This document shows, in pieces, positions 34,164 to 43,240 of a stretch of DNA of 64,000 nt (within the stretch, counting starts at the first letter, position 1; each line of letters starts with the position of its first letter). The DNA comes from JBAXTE01 sp963556065. GTDB lineage: Bacteria; Bacteroidota; Bacteroidia; Bacteroidales; WCHB1-69. The notes under the pieces are model-generated. The model was not told the DNA's origin. It saw only the letters and a list, made by a program, of their open reading frames with translations, and ran no database searches. The position numbers and the translations under genes are program-made. The stretch covers positions 303,127 through 367,126 of the forward strand of contig CAUVYH020000017.1 of the NCBI GenBank assembly GCA_963556065.3, given 5' to 3'.

Positions 34164-35924
34164 TTAATTTTTTAAAGGCAAATCAGCAGTTCTGATATAG
34201 AGCTCCTGAAGTTGTTCATCGCTTACTTCCGCCGGGGCATCGCTCATGAGGTCGCGACCCGAGTTGTTTTTCGGGAATGCGATAAAGTCGCGAATAGAAT
34301 CCACTCCGGAGAAGACGGCGCACAAACGGTCGAACCCAAATGCAAGCCCGCCATGGGGTGGAGCGCCATACTCAAAGGCATTCATCAGAAAACCAAATTG
34401 CGATTGAGCTCCTTCGGGAGTAAAACCTAGTATGGAAAACATTTTGTTTTGCAATGCTTTATCGTGAATACGAATAGAGCCTCCACCGACTTCAACGCCA
34501 TTGATTACAATATCGTAGGCATTTGCTCTTACGGCTTTAAGGTTCGTTTCTAGCATTGGAATGTCCTCAGGCTTTGGAGCCGTAAACGGGTGATGTTTAG
34601 CATAAAATCGATCGGTTTCTTCGTCCCATTCGAGTAATGGGAAATCAATCACCCAAAGCGGAGCAAAAGTCCCAGGATTGCGAAGCCCCAAGCGGGAACC
34701 CATTTCGAGACGAAGTTCGCAAAGTGCTTTTTGAGCCTTTTCTTCTTTTCCCGCAATAATCAACATTAAGTCGCCGGGATTGGCATTCATCTTTTCGGCA
34801 ATCTTAGCCAAATCGGTTTCGGTAAAGAATTTATCTACCGACGATTTAAGAGTTCCATCTTCATTGTAGCGAATATATATCAACCCATTTGCACCAACCT
34901 GAGGCCGTTTTACAAAATCGGTAAGCTCGTCGATTTGTTTGCGGGTATAAGAAGCGCATTCTTTAGCATTAATTCCGATAATCAATTCGGCATCATCAAA
35001 AACTTTAAAATCTTTTCCTTTGGCAACATCATTGAGTTCTACAAACTTCATCTCAAACCGGATATCCGGTTTATCGGAACCATAATATTTCATGGCATCG
35101 GCATAGCTTATGCGTGGAAAATTCCCAAATTCAAGCCCTTTAACCGATTTAAAAAGATTTCTAACCAATCCTTCGAACGTGTTTAAAATATCTTCTTGTT
35201 CCACAAACGACATTTCACAGTCGATTTGAGTGAATTCAGGCTGACGATCCGCACGAAGGTCCTCATCGCGGAAGCAACGTACAATCTGGAAATAACGGTC
35301 GAAGCCCGAAACCATAAGCAGTTGCTTATATTGTTGAGGGGATTGTGGAAGCGCATAAAACTGCCCCGGATTCATTCGTGAGGGCACAATAAAGTCGCGT
35401 GCGCCTTCGGGAGTGGATTTAATCAAAAAGGGCGTTTCTATTTCCAAAAAGCCGATATTATTCATGTAGTTGCGCACTTCTATTCCAATCCGGTGACGAA
35501 GCATCAGGTTGTTTTTGTTAATATTGCGTCGCAAATCGAGATAGCGGTACTTCATTCTAAGCTCATCCCCTCCATCCGTATTATCTTCAATGGTAAATGG
35601 CGGCAATTTGGCTTCATTCAATACGGTAATTTTGCTGACAATAATTTCGATATCACCGGTAGGCATATTCGCATTTTTGCTGTAACGTTCGGCAACAATA
35701 CCTTCAACTTGGATTACCCATTCGCGGCCAAGTTTTCTTGCTTGTTCGCCAATTTCGGCATTGGTTTCGAAATTAAAAACCAATTGCGTAATTCCATATC
35801 GGTCGCGTAAGTCGATAAAAGTCATTCCTCCAAGATCACGCGAACGTTGTACCCATCCGCTGAGAATAACCGTTTGATTTAAATTGTTGAGCGTAAGTTC
35901 TCCGCAAGTGTGAGTTCGTAACAT
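34164..35924 (-). CDS. aspS: Aspartyl-tRNA synthetase
   Basis: 586 residues, the bacterial-type AspRS with inserted GAD domain. Seen: the N-terminal OB fold (LSGWVQRSRDLGGMTFIDLR), class II motif 2 in FRDEDLRADRQPEFTQID, the AKHHPFT segment, and motif 3 GLAFGFDRLCAVF near the C-terminus. Charges tRNA-Asp in the cytoplasm. A TAACTTTG promoter box lies about 30 bases upstream of its start. Confidence 0.98.
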   Translation of the reverse strand: MLRTHTCGELTLNNLNQTVILSGWVQRSRDLGGMTFIDLRDRYGITQLVFNFETNAEIGEQARKLGREWVIQVEGIVAERYSKNANMPTGDIEIIVSKITVLNEAKLPPFTIEDNTDGGDELRMKYRYLDLRRNINKNNLMLRHRIGIEVRNYMNNIGFLEIETPFLIKSTPEGARDFIVPSRMNPGQFYALPQSPQQYKQLLMVSGFDRYFQIVRCFRDEDLRADRQPEFTQIDCEMSFVEQEDILNTFEGLVRNLFKSVKGLEFGNFPRISYADAMKYYGSDKPDIRFEMKFVELNDVAKGKDFKVFDDAELIIGINAKECASYTRKQIDELTDFVKRPQVGANGLIYIRYNEDGTLKSSVDKFFTETDLAKIAEKMNANPGDLMLIIAGKEEKAQKALCELRLEMGSRLGLRNPGTFAPLWVIDFPLLEWDEETDRFYAKHHPFTAPKPEDIPMLETNLKAVRANAYDIVINGVEVGGGSIRIHDKALQNKMFSILGFTPEGAQSQFGFLMNAFEYGAPPHGGLAFGFDRLCAVFSGVDSIRDFIAFPKNNSGRDLMSDAPAEVSDEQLQELYIRTADLPLKN

Positions 35925-35955
35925 GATAATCTGTTTTAATCGTAAAAATTGAGTG

Positions 35956-35963
35956 CAAAGTTA
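35956..35963 (-). promoter_or_regulatory. Bacteroidetes -7 box for aspS
   Basis: The minus strand reads TAACTTTG, an exact TAnnTTTG match, about 32 bases before the aspS start. Confidence 0.6.
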
Positions 35964-36003
35964 CGATATTTTTAGAATTACTTAAGACATAAAACCGATA
36001 AAA

Positions 36004-36031
36004 AAAAGAGCTCCGTCTCTGGAGCTCTTTT
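36004..36031 (-). terminator. Terminator after the type IX secreted protein gene
   Basis: AAAAGAGCTCC (36004-36014) and GGAGCTCTTTT (36021-36031) form a perfect stem with a 6-base loop, just beyond the stop at 36049 of the minus-strand gene. Confidence 0.85.
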
Positions 36032-36048
36032 CACAAAACAAATTTGGA

Positions 36049-37668
36049 TTATTGAGCTATTATCTTTGAAGTAGTAGAGTTATTGTTTTGGCTTATTCTT
36101 AAGAAGTAAATACCCGATTTAACTCCGGAGAATGTATGATTTACCGAAATTTTACCGGCAGCTACTTCCTGAGAAAACAGCTGATCGACAACTCTTCCTG
36201 TAATATCATAAATGTCAATGGTTAGTAACCCTGCTTTTTCTACGTTCAATTCTATGGTAATGTTGTTGGAAAATGGGTTCGGGTAGATGTTTTGAGTTGA
36301 AACGGTTTTGTTTTCGTTGATGGATTGAGGCACATACCAGATTGAGCGGTTAATTACCTGCGAGCCGGCTTGCGGTTGAAAATTAGGAGCTGTAAGGTTG
36401 AAAGGATCCGAAATCTGTAATAAATTGTTGGTAGCCAACGTGTCGTTGTGGCGCGATGTTGCAAAAAAGTAATTACGAACTGCAGCCAAGCGGGCTAACG
36501 AATCGGCGGCAGTGCTTCCGGTGGTTCCTATGCTGAAGAATTTGTCGCTTTTGGCACCGGCAATAATCGAATATTCGATCTTAAGTTCGTTGGCTTGTGC
36601 GTTGGCTTCCGAAAGTGCACCATCGATACACAAACCGTAAGGGTAACCGGCAAAAAATGAATTGTAAATACTTAATGCTGAATTTCTGCGGATATGCATT
36701 GCTCTTCTGTAATTGGTATTTACGACATCCGAAACATTTACCAGTGGACCGAACACGCTGATGTTGCTGAAAGTGGCCGAAGTTTTTGGCGAATTTGTGC
36801 TCCCGCTTGCATCATTATCCGATTCAAAACTGTTTGATTGCGAAATATCTGCAACATTCGGATCTCTGAGAACTACTCCAAACTGAACGTTTCCACTATA
36901 TCCGTTGTCGGTATCAAAATCATCGTCGAGTCCGCGGAAAGCAATTAAATATTTAGCATTAACAGCACCGCCAAACCATTCGTAAGAGTCGTCGTTAGCC
37001 ATAGAAATCTGAATATGGTCAATTTTTGTTTTGTTGCCCACACTATAAAAAGTGAGCCCGTTGATTTCTTTGTTGGGTTGAAGTGCGTAGCCGGCGTATT
37101 CGATACGAACGTAGCTCATCACACCAGAACTGTCGGCATTGTTGTCGCCACCATACGTGGAGCGAATTCCACCTTCTGCCGTTCCGGTGCCTCCGGCTAG
37201 ATTGTTAATTGCTTTTCCACATAAGACCACACCGCCCCAGTCGCCACCGGCACGTGAACCGGCAGGATTATTTGAGGTGAAAACGATAGGATTTGCAGCC
37301 GTTCCTTGAGCAATAATCTTTGAGCCTTTTTCTACAATAAGTGATGCGGTAGCATCTCCTCCGCGAATAATTGTTCCGGCAGGTATTGTAAGTGTTGCAT
37401 TTTGGGTTACATATACAAAGCCCATTAGTTTGTAAACCGTGGAGGCATTTAACGTAGTATTGGTATAAATGCTGTCGGTAAGAGTTGCCGTTGCTGTTGG
37501 ATAGTTAACGGTATCGGGATCAAAATTTGTCCACCCCAAAGTCCAATTACTAGTTCCGTCGAATGCACCAATGTAATTTACATGATCAAAAAAAGGATTC
37601 GTAATTTGGGCGTTTATGCTCATGATAATCCCAAGTAGTACCATGGTTAAAAAGGATCTTTTTTTCAT
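36049..37668 (-). CDS. Secreted beta-helix-like protein with type IX sorting domain, TonB-receptor partner
   Basis: 539 residues. Signal peptide at 1-20. The main domain has TLTIPAGTIIRGG, IVEKGSKIIAQGTA, NPIVFTSN and DWGGVVLCGKA, a pattern of surface proteins in Bacteroidetes that looks like a right-handed beta helix. The C-terminal sorting domain is NIYPNPFSNNITIE ... SGIYFLRISQN ... SKIIAQ. It lies downstream of a TonB-dependent receptor on the same strand, an arrangement seen repeatedly in this phylum, so it may bind the ligand taken up by the receptor. Substrate unknown. Confidence 0.82.
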   Translation of the reverse strand: MKKRSFLTMVLLGIIMSINAQITNPFFDHVNYIGAFDGTSNWTLGWTNFDPDTVNYPTATATLTDSIYTNTTLNASTVYKLMGFVYVTQNATLTIPAGTIIRGGDATASLIVEKGSKIIAQGTAANPIVFTSNNPAGSRAGGDWGGVVLCGKAINNLAGGTGTAEGGIRSTYGGDNNADSSGVMSYVRIEYAGYALQPNKEINGLTFYSVGNKTKIDHIQISMANDDSYEWFGGAVNAKYLIAFRGLDDDFDTDNGYSGNVQFGVVLRDPNVADISQSNSFESDNDASGSTNSPKTSATFSNISVFGPLVNVSDVVNTNYRRAMHIRRNSALSIYNSFFAGYPYGLCIDGALSEANAQANELKIEYSIIAGAKSDKFFSIGTTGSTAADSLARLAAVRNYFFATSRHNDTLATNNLLQISDPFNLTAPNFQPQAGSQVINRSIWYVPQSINENKTVSTQNIYPNPFSNNITIELNVEKAGLLTIDIYDITGRVVDQLFSQEVAAGKISVNHTFSGVKSGIYFLRISQNNNSTTSKIIAQ

Positions 37669-37715
37669 TTTGTTATGTTTTTGTTTTAGGTTTTTATTCC
37701 GTTTTTAATCTGGAA

Positions 37716-37723
37716 CAAAACTA
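37716..37723 (-). promoter_or_regulatory. Bacteroidetes -7 box for the type IX secreted protein
   Basis: The minus strand reads TAGTTTTG, a TAnnTTTG match, about 48 bases before the start at 37668. It suggests the gene can be transcribed separately from the receptor gene upstream. Confidence 0.5.
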
Positions 37724-37822
37724 CAATGGTAACATAAAGTATCGATTAAACAAATGTTATGTTTGTTTAAAGGATGGTAAACCCATGTTAAATTGAGGTT
37801 ATGATGAGCAATCTCTTATCCG

Positions 37823-37854
37823 AAAAAGCCTTTAGAATTCACTAAAGGCTTTTT
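37823..37854. terminator. Terminator between the TonB receptor gene and its partner
   Basis: AAAAAGCCTTTAG (37823-37835) and CTAAAGGCTTTTT (37842-37854) are perfect complements with a 6-base loop. It lies about 190 bases beyond the stop of the receptor gene. The rest of the 377-base gap holds only the REP-like element at 37924-37985 and a promoter box. Confidence 0.8.
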
Positions 37855-37923
37855 TATCAACTTGTCGAATTTTGTATTAACAATACTTCGGTGATATTTT
37901 GTAATACATTAATTATCAGTGCT

Positions 37924-37985
37924 TTGTCATTCCGAGCCATGGCGAGGAACCGAACGTAGTGAGCTCTCTGAAGGAAATCTCACTG
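37924..37985. repeat. REP-like intergenic element
   Basis: TCATTCCGAGCCATGGCGAG followed by GAACC...GTAGTGAG and GGAAATCTCACTGA. This resembles the dispersed TCATTCCGAGCGAAGCGAGG-type element found between genes in many bacteria, here degenerate. No gene. Confidence 0.45.
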
Positions 37986-38045
37986 ATAATCAATCGATTA
38001 CAATTTCTCAAATACATGAAATGAAAAATTTACCGAAGTAATGTA

Positions 38046-40910
38046 TTAAAACACATAAGTGATTCCCAAGTTAAATTGACTTCCCGGAATGGAACTTTTG
38101 GTTTCCTGAATTCTTTTCGACAATGTGGTCGGCGAGCTGTTCAAATAAACATCTTCTTCTTGTTGATAGACAATCCGTTGGTTTAACAGGTTTTTCACTC
38201 CAAACTTTATAGAGAAGTGATTCCCGAATTTTTTGGCAATCGATAAATCCAGCAGATTGCGGGGCATTTCGTAGATATGAGGATCGTTAACCGTTCCCAC
38301 AAATGCAATGCGCCGTCCTATAACATTGTAGAGCAAGGTAGCCGAAAATTGAGCGGCATCATTTTGATAGAAAAGGCCGGTATTGATAATATATGGCGAC
38401 TGTCCTTGCATTGGGCGGTTTTTGTCGCGTTCCAACGGATCGATTACAGTTACACTACTTTTAATTAAAGAGGCATTGAACACCACACTCATATCTCTGA
38501 TCCAAGAAAAGAAACGACTTGTAAGAGCTATGAATTTTAATGATTTGCGAGCATCGAATTCGGCACCAAAACTTTCGGCACTTTCGGCATTTTTAAACGT
38601 AATATTTTTTCCACTTCCTGCATTTATCGCCACCGCTTCTATCGGGTTAAAAAACTTCTTATAAAAAACACCGATGTTAATCATTTCGTTAGCAGACGGA
38701 TATGCCTCATATCGGAGATCTACATTTTGAATATAGGCCGATTTTAATTCAGGATTTCCATAAATTCCAGCTTTTTCTTCAAAATTATAGAAGATATAGG
38801 GTGCAATTTCACGGAATTCGGGTCTATTAATGGTTTTTCCATAAGCAATGCGCACAAGATTCTTCGGATTAAACTGGTAGCTGATATTTACCGAAGGAAA
38901 TATATCCAGCGTATCGTAATTTTGTTTGTATTCGGAGTAGTTAGCATTCATTGAAGTGAGGGTTAGCGCATAGTTTTCTATCCGAATACCGCCCGAAACG
39001 GTGATTTTTTTAAATGCAATAAATTTTGCCATCAGATATCCTGCTTCCAGTTGGGTTTTCGCCGTATAAGAATCGGAAGGATTGGTGGCTTCATCTATTC
39101 GTATTCCTTTTTTTGTATTAATGTTGGTGTCCGAAAAAACCACTTCTATCGGTTTGTACCCTAAATCCCAAGGAGTGCCACTGTTACGCACAAATCCAAA
39201 AAGGCGGGAATTAAATGCGCGGTCTTTGTTTTCGAAATTGGCTCCTATTTTAATGCTGGGCTGTAGTGATTGCAGGCAGTTTATTTTTTGCAGCAAATCA
39301 ACAGCAAACGACTTAAGTGTTTCGTTCATGTCGGTAAACAACCTGCCTGCCAACTCGGGATCGGCTCGATTTGGAAAATACAGCGAATATTGATTGTAAT
39401 ACGGGCTTTCCACATCCTGATCGAAGCCCAGCGTTTCGGTTAACCGGCGAACATCGGGTTGTTTTCGGAGGGCCGATGAATATCCTAATGTCCAGTTTAC
39501 GGTTGTCTGCTCTTTAAAAAGCTTATGCAATCCGTTGAGTTGTCCGCTGTATAAGGTTTGCTCGTTGTATCCGAGTTCGGTAGATTTTACGTAAACGCCC
39601 CGATTGTATTCAATACCGTCTCTTATGGTGGTTTTTGATATGCCTTGTTGATTAAACAAGTTTTTGAATTCGATCGTGTGGTTGTTATTAATTGCAAAAG
39701 CCCAGTTCATCATCCCGTTGATTGCTACGGTTTGGCTGTAAACTTTATCGTTAAACTGGTAAGAAGAGACACTTTTGTCGTTAATGGTGTCGTAGTTTAT
39801 GTAAGAAGCCAAGGCATTTTCGGAATAGTTGTAACTGTTGCTGTACGAAAGGGTGGAAAGGTTTGATATTCCGATTTTTTTTACTTTAAACGTTCGCGCA
39901 AAGAAAACGGAAGCACTTTGGTCGATAGGGGCTTTGGTTGCATAACTTTCCCATGTTTTGTTAAACGCTTGCCCAAAAGCGGTACGGAGTTGTTTATTTT
40001 CTGCCGTCGGATTGTTGATGATTTGTTGAAAGTCTTGCGTTGACGGTATTATTGACGGGATTGCCCTTGTTCCGTCGTCGTAACCCAAATAATCGGTTGT
40101 TCCGCCATCATAGGTTTGAAATGTTTTTGCCGTAGTTGAGGTTTTAAACCCGGTGTTGTAGGAGATGGAAAAAGTATTTTTATCAGGGATATTTTTAGAT
40201 ACAATCTGGATGTTTGCACCGGCAAAATCGGCAGGCAATTCGGGCGAAGGTGTTTTAAAGACCATGATTCGATCGATTGCACTGCTTGGAATTACGTCGA
40301 AGGAAAATGCTTTAACATCCGATTCCGAGCTTGGTGTAGTAGCCCCATTGAGAGAAACCGTGTTATATCGCTCGTTTAATCCTCGAACCACAATAAAACG
40401 ATCATCGATAATAGTTACGCCCGGAATTCTCCGGACAACTTCGGATGCATCTTTATCTGTTGTTTTTGCAATTTGTTGCGAAGAAACGCCCGAGACAACC
40501 GCATCACTATTTTTAATACTACTTATCATCGAAACTTCAGTATCTTTCTTTCGAGTTCCGCTTACTACGACTTCGGAAATTGTGGTTACCGACTCTTCTA
40601 ACTCCGCATTAACGGTGGACGACTGGTTTGCCGATACTTTTACTTTTTGAAAGCGTTGCTGTTTATATGAAATAAAAGAGACGATAATTGTATAAACGCC
40701 TGGTTTTATATTCCTGATTTCATATTGTCCATCTAAGTTTGTGGTAGATCCAATCGTTGTTCCTTCAAGATAGACATTAGCACCAATAATCGTTTCTTTT
40801 GTCTTTTTGTCGGTAATCACCCCTTTTATTGAGCCTGTTTGTCCGAACAATGAAGTTGCATGAATTATTAATATACTGAATATTAGTATAATAACATTGT
40901 GTTTTTTCAT
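38046..40910 (-). CDS. TonB-dependent outer membrane receptor
   Basis: 954 residues from the ATG whose first base is 40910; the frame is open to 40943, but this start gives a proper signal peptide (MKKHNVIILIFSILIIHA ... LFGQ). Then a carboxypeptidase-regulatory-like domain (GSIKGVITDKKTKETIIGAN ... YEIRNIKPGVYTI), a TonB-box-like stretch (SEVVVSGT), the plug (VVRRIPGVTIIDDRFIVVRG; LNGATTPS) and a 22-strand barrel ending in an aromatic residue (NLGITYVF). It imports a large substrate using the ExbB/ExbD/TonB motor. Partner surface protein is encoded downstream. Confidence 0.93.
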   Translation of the reverse strand: MKKHNVIILIFSILIIHATSLFGQTGSIKGVITDKKTKETIIGANVYLEGTTIGSTTNLDGQYEIRNIKPGVYTIIVSFISYKQQRFQKVKVSANQSSTVNAELEESVTTISEVVVSGTRKKDTEVSMISSIKNSDAVVSGVSSQQIAKTTDKDASEVVRRIPGVTIIDDRFIVVRGLNERYNTVSLNGATTPSSESDVKAFSFDVIPSSAIDRIMVFKTPSPELPADFAGANIQIVSKNIPDKNTFSISYNTGFKTSTTAKTFQTYDGGTTDYLGYDDGTRAIPSIIPSTQDFQQIINNPTAENKQLRTAFGQAFNKTWESYATKAPIDQSASVFFARTFKVKKIGISNLSTLSYSNSYNYSENALASYINYDTINDKSVSSYQFNDKVYSQTVAINGMMNWAFAINNNHTIEFKNLFNQQGISKTTIRDGIEYNRGVYVKSTELGYNEQTLYSGQLNGLHKLFKEQTTVNWTLGYSSALRKQPDVRRLTETLGFDQDVESPYYNQYSLYFPNRADPELAGRLFTDMNETLKSFAVDLLQKINCLQSLQPSIKIGANFENKDRAFNSRLFGFVRNSGTPWDLGYKPIEVVFSDTNINTKKGIRIDEATNPSDSYTAKTQLEAGYLMAKFIAFKKITVSGGIRIENYALTLTSMNANYSEYKQNYDTLDIFPSVNISYQFNPKNLVRIAYGKTINRPEFREIAPYIFYNFEEKAGIYGNPELKSAYIQNVDLRYEAYPSANEMINIGVFYKKFFNPIEAVAINAGSGKNITFKNAESAESFGAEFDARKSLKFIALTSRFFSWIRDMSVVFNASLIKSSVTVIDPLERDKNRPMQGQSPYIINTGLFYQNDAAQFSATLLYNVIGRRIAFVGTVNDPHIYEMPRNLLDLSIAKKFGNHFSIKFGVKNLLNQRIVYQQEEDVYLNSSPTTLSKRIQETKSSIPGSQFNLGITYVF

Positions 40911-41135
40911 TTTTTGTTTATTTGTTATCATAGTGCAAAGCAATAAATTTAGTAATAAGTAAACATTACCTCGACTTTAACTTTAGGTTAACCGATTATT
41001 GTGGATATTGCGGATAAATTTTGAATGATAAAAATATAACCAATTGATATTGTGGTATATAAAATAAAATATCATCCGATTATGATCGAAAAACATCTTA
41101 ATAATTCCCTAACTTAATAGTAAGACTGGCTTTAT

Positions 41136-41164
41136 TTTGAGTTAACATTGGGATACTAACTTTG
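41136..41164 (+). promoter_or_regulatory. Promoter of the small carboxypeptidase-like domain protein
   Basis: TAACTTTG (41157-41164) is an exact -7 match, 32 bases before the ATG at 41196; TTTG at 41136-41139 lies 17 bases upstream of it, slightly short of the usual spacing. Confidence 0.55.
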
Positions 41165-41195
41165 CAATATCAAAAAAACAAAAAAAACAGTAAAA

Positions 41196-41546
41196 ATGAA
41201 GAATTTAATTATTACCATAGTTTTAATCATGAGTTTAGGAACTGCAATTGCAGAAAACGGAAACAAGAACAATACTCCTGCTGCGAATAACACAGCAACG
41301 GTTAGTGGAAAAATTGTAGATGTTAAAACAGGGGAGAGCGTTGCCGGAGCATGTGTTACGGTTTCGGGAACCAACATTAAGGTATATACCGATTTGGATG
41401 GGAACTATACTATTTCGAATTTAATTTCCGGTGCTCATACATTAAATGTAAGCATGATTTCGTACAAAACAAAAAGCGAAGTAAAATTAAATGCAACCGC
41501 AGGTTCAACCGTAGATAAAAACATTGTTCTTGAACCTGAATTTTAA
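41196..41546 (+). CDS. Small secreted carboxypeptidase-regulatory-like domain protein
   Basis: 116 residues: a signal peptide (1-19, ending AIAE) and one beta-sandwich domain (ATVSGKIVDVKTGESVAGA ... YTDLDGNYTISNLISGAHTL), the same domain that begins TonB receptors and cell-surface transporters in this phylum, here alone. It lies divergent from the TonB receptor, so both may be regulated together. Function unknown; probably periplasmic. Confidence 0.75.
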   Translation: MKNLIITIVLIMSLGTAIAENGNKNNTPAANNTATVSGKIVDVKTGESVAGACVTVSGTNIKVYTDLDGNYTISNLISGAHTLNVSMISYKTKSEVKLNATAGSTVDKNIVLEPEF

Positions 41547-41573
41547 TTATCCGATTCACATTTTCATCATATT

Positions 41574-41602
41574 AACAGCAGACAATCAAGCCGTTTGCTG
41601 TT
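41574..41602 (+). terminator. Terminator hairpin after the carboxypeptidase-like gene
   Basis: AACAGCA (41574-41580) and TGCTGTT (41596-41602) are complementary and followed by a run of T, with one mismatch if the stem is extended inward. Confidence 0.6.
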
Positions 41603-41621
41603 TTTTTAATTTACTAAAAAC

Positions 41622-42083
41622 ATGCAAAAAACAACCTATCTAACGGCTATTCTTTTATCTGCAGGATTGTATGCCGGAGCACAAAAAATTGAAATCATCG
41701 ATGGTTTATACTTCGAGGGACGAAAACCGTTTTCGGGAATTTATAACGATACAAGTGCTACAGGCATGCTTATCCAGACTATTTCGCTGAAGGACGGAAA
41801 ACAAGACGGAAAAACTTCAATTTTTTATGAAAATGGGCAAATCAAAGAGGAACGTTTCTATAAGAACGGTTTGCGCGACAGTACTTGGACTACATGGTCG
41901 GAATCGGGTGAAAAACTTGCCGTTGCTTCGTTTCGCAACGATGTAAAAGATGGAAACTGGATTATTTGGGACGAAAAAGGAATCAAACGTTATGATATGT
42001 ACTACCGTAACGGCGAAAAGACCGGCACTTGGAAGATGTGGGATGAATCGGGCAACCTTACACAGGAAAAAACCTACAAATAA
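41622..42083 (+). CDS. Secreted MORN-like repeat protein
   Basis: 153 residues. Signal peptide at 1-20, then five MORN-2-type repeats of about 23 residues with the pattern G..xGxWxxWxExG (DGKTSIFYENGQIKEERFY, DSTWTTWSESGEKL, DGNWIIWDEKGIKR, TGTWKMWDESGNLT). Databases often label this repeat type as a YwqK antitoxin, but no toxin is adjacent and the protein is exported. It is the last plus-strand gene before the Rhs cassette array. Confidence 0.75.
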   Translation: MQKTTYLTAILLSAGLYAGAQKIEIIDGLYFEGRKPFSGIYNDTSATGMLIQTISLKDGKQDGKTSIFYENGQIKEERFYKNGLRDSTWTTWSESGEKLAVASFRNDVKDGNWIIWDEKGIKRYDMYYRNGEKTGTWKMWDESGNLTQEKTYK

Positions 42084-42180
42084 TATAGCACCGATTGAGT
42101 TATGTAAGAGCGGTGGAAAAGTAATAATGACCGACCGCTCCGTTAGCATTAATGGTGTGTGTGTGAAAAACGACTTTTGA

Positions 42181-42246
42181 GCATAACTTCTTGTCATGTT
42201 TTCGCGATTGAAATACTAAAAAAAAAGCACACTATGGTACACTACC
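42181..42246 (-). repeat. Terminal cassette-array repeat with leader remnant
   Basis: On the plus strand GCACACTATGGTACACTACC (42227-42246) is a full copy of the recurring array repeat. Beyond it, 42181-42220 matches the leader of the Rhs genes at 45056 and 50246 (GCATAACTTCTTGTCAT...CGCGATT). It is the leftmost copy and ends the array; what lies left of it is the plus-strand MORN-repeat gene. Confidence 0.75.
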
Positions 42247-42289
42247 CCGGCGTTTATTGTAAGCATAATTTTGCACACTACCTCTTTAT

Positions 42290-42994
42290 TTATCTTATAA
42301 TATCATAAATATTTTGATTAGGTGAGTCTGGTTCATGAATAATTGAACATTCAGAATCAATAAAATTAATGGCTATTCTAATTGGCACTTTTTTCCGAAT
42401 ATTGAGTGATGCTTCTGCGTTGATATGATTTACGATATCCCCATATTTCTTATTAGAAATTGTATTTCGCAATTCATTAATTAAATCTATATAAATGCGA
42501 GTCGTTCGAAACAAAAGCAACCATTCTTTTGAACTTGGAAGGTAATGATGCCCCGCTCTAATAAAAATTTGTAATACTAAAAAGTCACTAGAATAACTTT
42601 TTGCACTATCCATGTCAAATCTTGAAATTTGCTTAGTCATATTTTCTCGAATGACATTTTGTAGCTCCAGAGATGAATGTTTTTCTCCAAAATAATTAAA
42701 TGTGTCCTTATTTGAAAGGCATATAGAAAGATTACAAATATCAATACTGGTTTTATTGTTTACATAACAAACTAATGAATTAATATCCGTATCTTTATAA
42801 TCATCTAAAATAGTAATAGAATGAATGTTTTTCTCATTTATTTTCTTATTTATTGCATTACTAATTGATTCTATGTTAGAAAAAGAGGTGTCAACAACCC
42901 CCTGAATAAAGAGATTGGAAATACTTGGCCTATTATTTTGAGACAACCCCAATATACAATGCAATAACAATGGAATCAATATGATTTTTTTCAT
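42290..42994 (-). CDS. Exported immunity-type protein, no toxin attached
   Basis: 234 residues from the ATG whose first base is 42994, chosen because it starts a signal peptide (MKKIILIPLLLHCILGLSQ). No family recognised; the body is Ser/Asn/Ile-rich with a two-Cys region (VCYVNNKTSIDICNLSICLS). A repeat copy lies 44 bases after its stop, the position seen for immunity genes elsewhere in the array, but only leader fragments and no toxin precede it. Its role as immunity is inferred from this position. Confidence 0.5.
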   Translation of the reverse strand: MKKIILIPLLLHCILGLSQNNRPSISNLFIQGVVDTSFSNIESISNAINKKINEKNIHSITILDDYKDTDINSLVCYVNNKTSIDICNLSICLSNKDTFNYFGEKHSSLELQNVIRENMTKQISRFDMDSAKSYSSDFLVLQIFIRAGHHYLPSSKEWLLLFRTTRIYIDLINELRNTISNKKYGDIVNHINAEASLNIRKKVPIRIAINFIDSECSIIHEPDSPNQNIYDIIR

Positions 42995-43099
42995 AATTAA
43001 AATAGGTTTTCCAACATCCATATTCTCAATATCTCAACTATTTTTAATAATCAAAAGTACACTACCATTAAAAGCGTAAAACATAAAAAGTCCACTTTG

Positions 43100-43118
43100 G
43101 CACACTATGTACACTGCC
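43100..43118 (-). repeat. Degenerate array repeat
   Basis: GCACACTATGTACACTGCC on the plus strand: one base shorter than the consensus and one substitution. It lies only about 100 bases from the next copy, in a stretch without a gene. Confidence 0.6.
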
Positions 43119-43132
43119 CTGGTTTTATTACT

Positions 43133-43234
43133 CAGCGAATATACAAAATATACGGAATCGATACTGTTAAAGGTGCGCATTACTTTTTCCTTATTTTACC
43201 CAATTTATAAAAAAGAATACTATGGTACACTACC
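43133..43234 (-). repeat. Rhs leader fragment plus array repeat (second copy at 55620-55721)
   Basis: This 102-base stretch matches 55620-55721 almost base for base, including CAGCGAATATACAAAATATA and the site GAATACTATGGTACACTACC (43215-43234). At 55.6 kb it encodes the first residues of an Rhs-tip protein; here the frame is cut off, so this is the abandoned 5' end of a module whose toxin has been lost. Confidence 0.7.
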
Positions 43235-43240
43235 CCCACA

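Noticed and set aside
41622..42083. YwqK-type antitoxin
   Set aside because: The repeat type often gets this label, but the protein is exported and has no adjacent toxin; a MORN-like repeat protein is the safer call.
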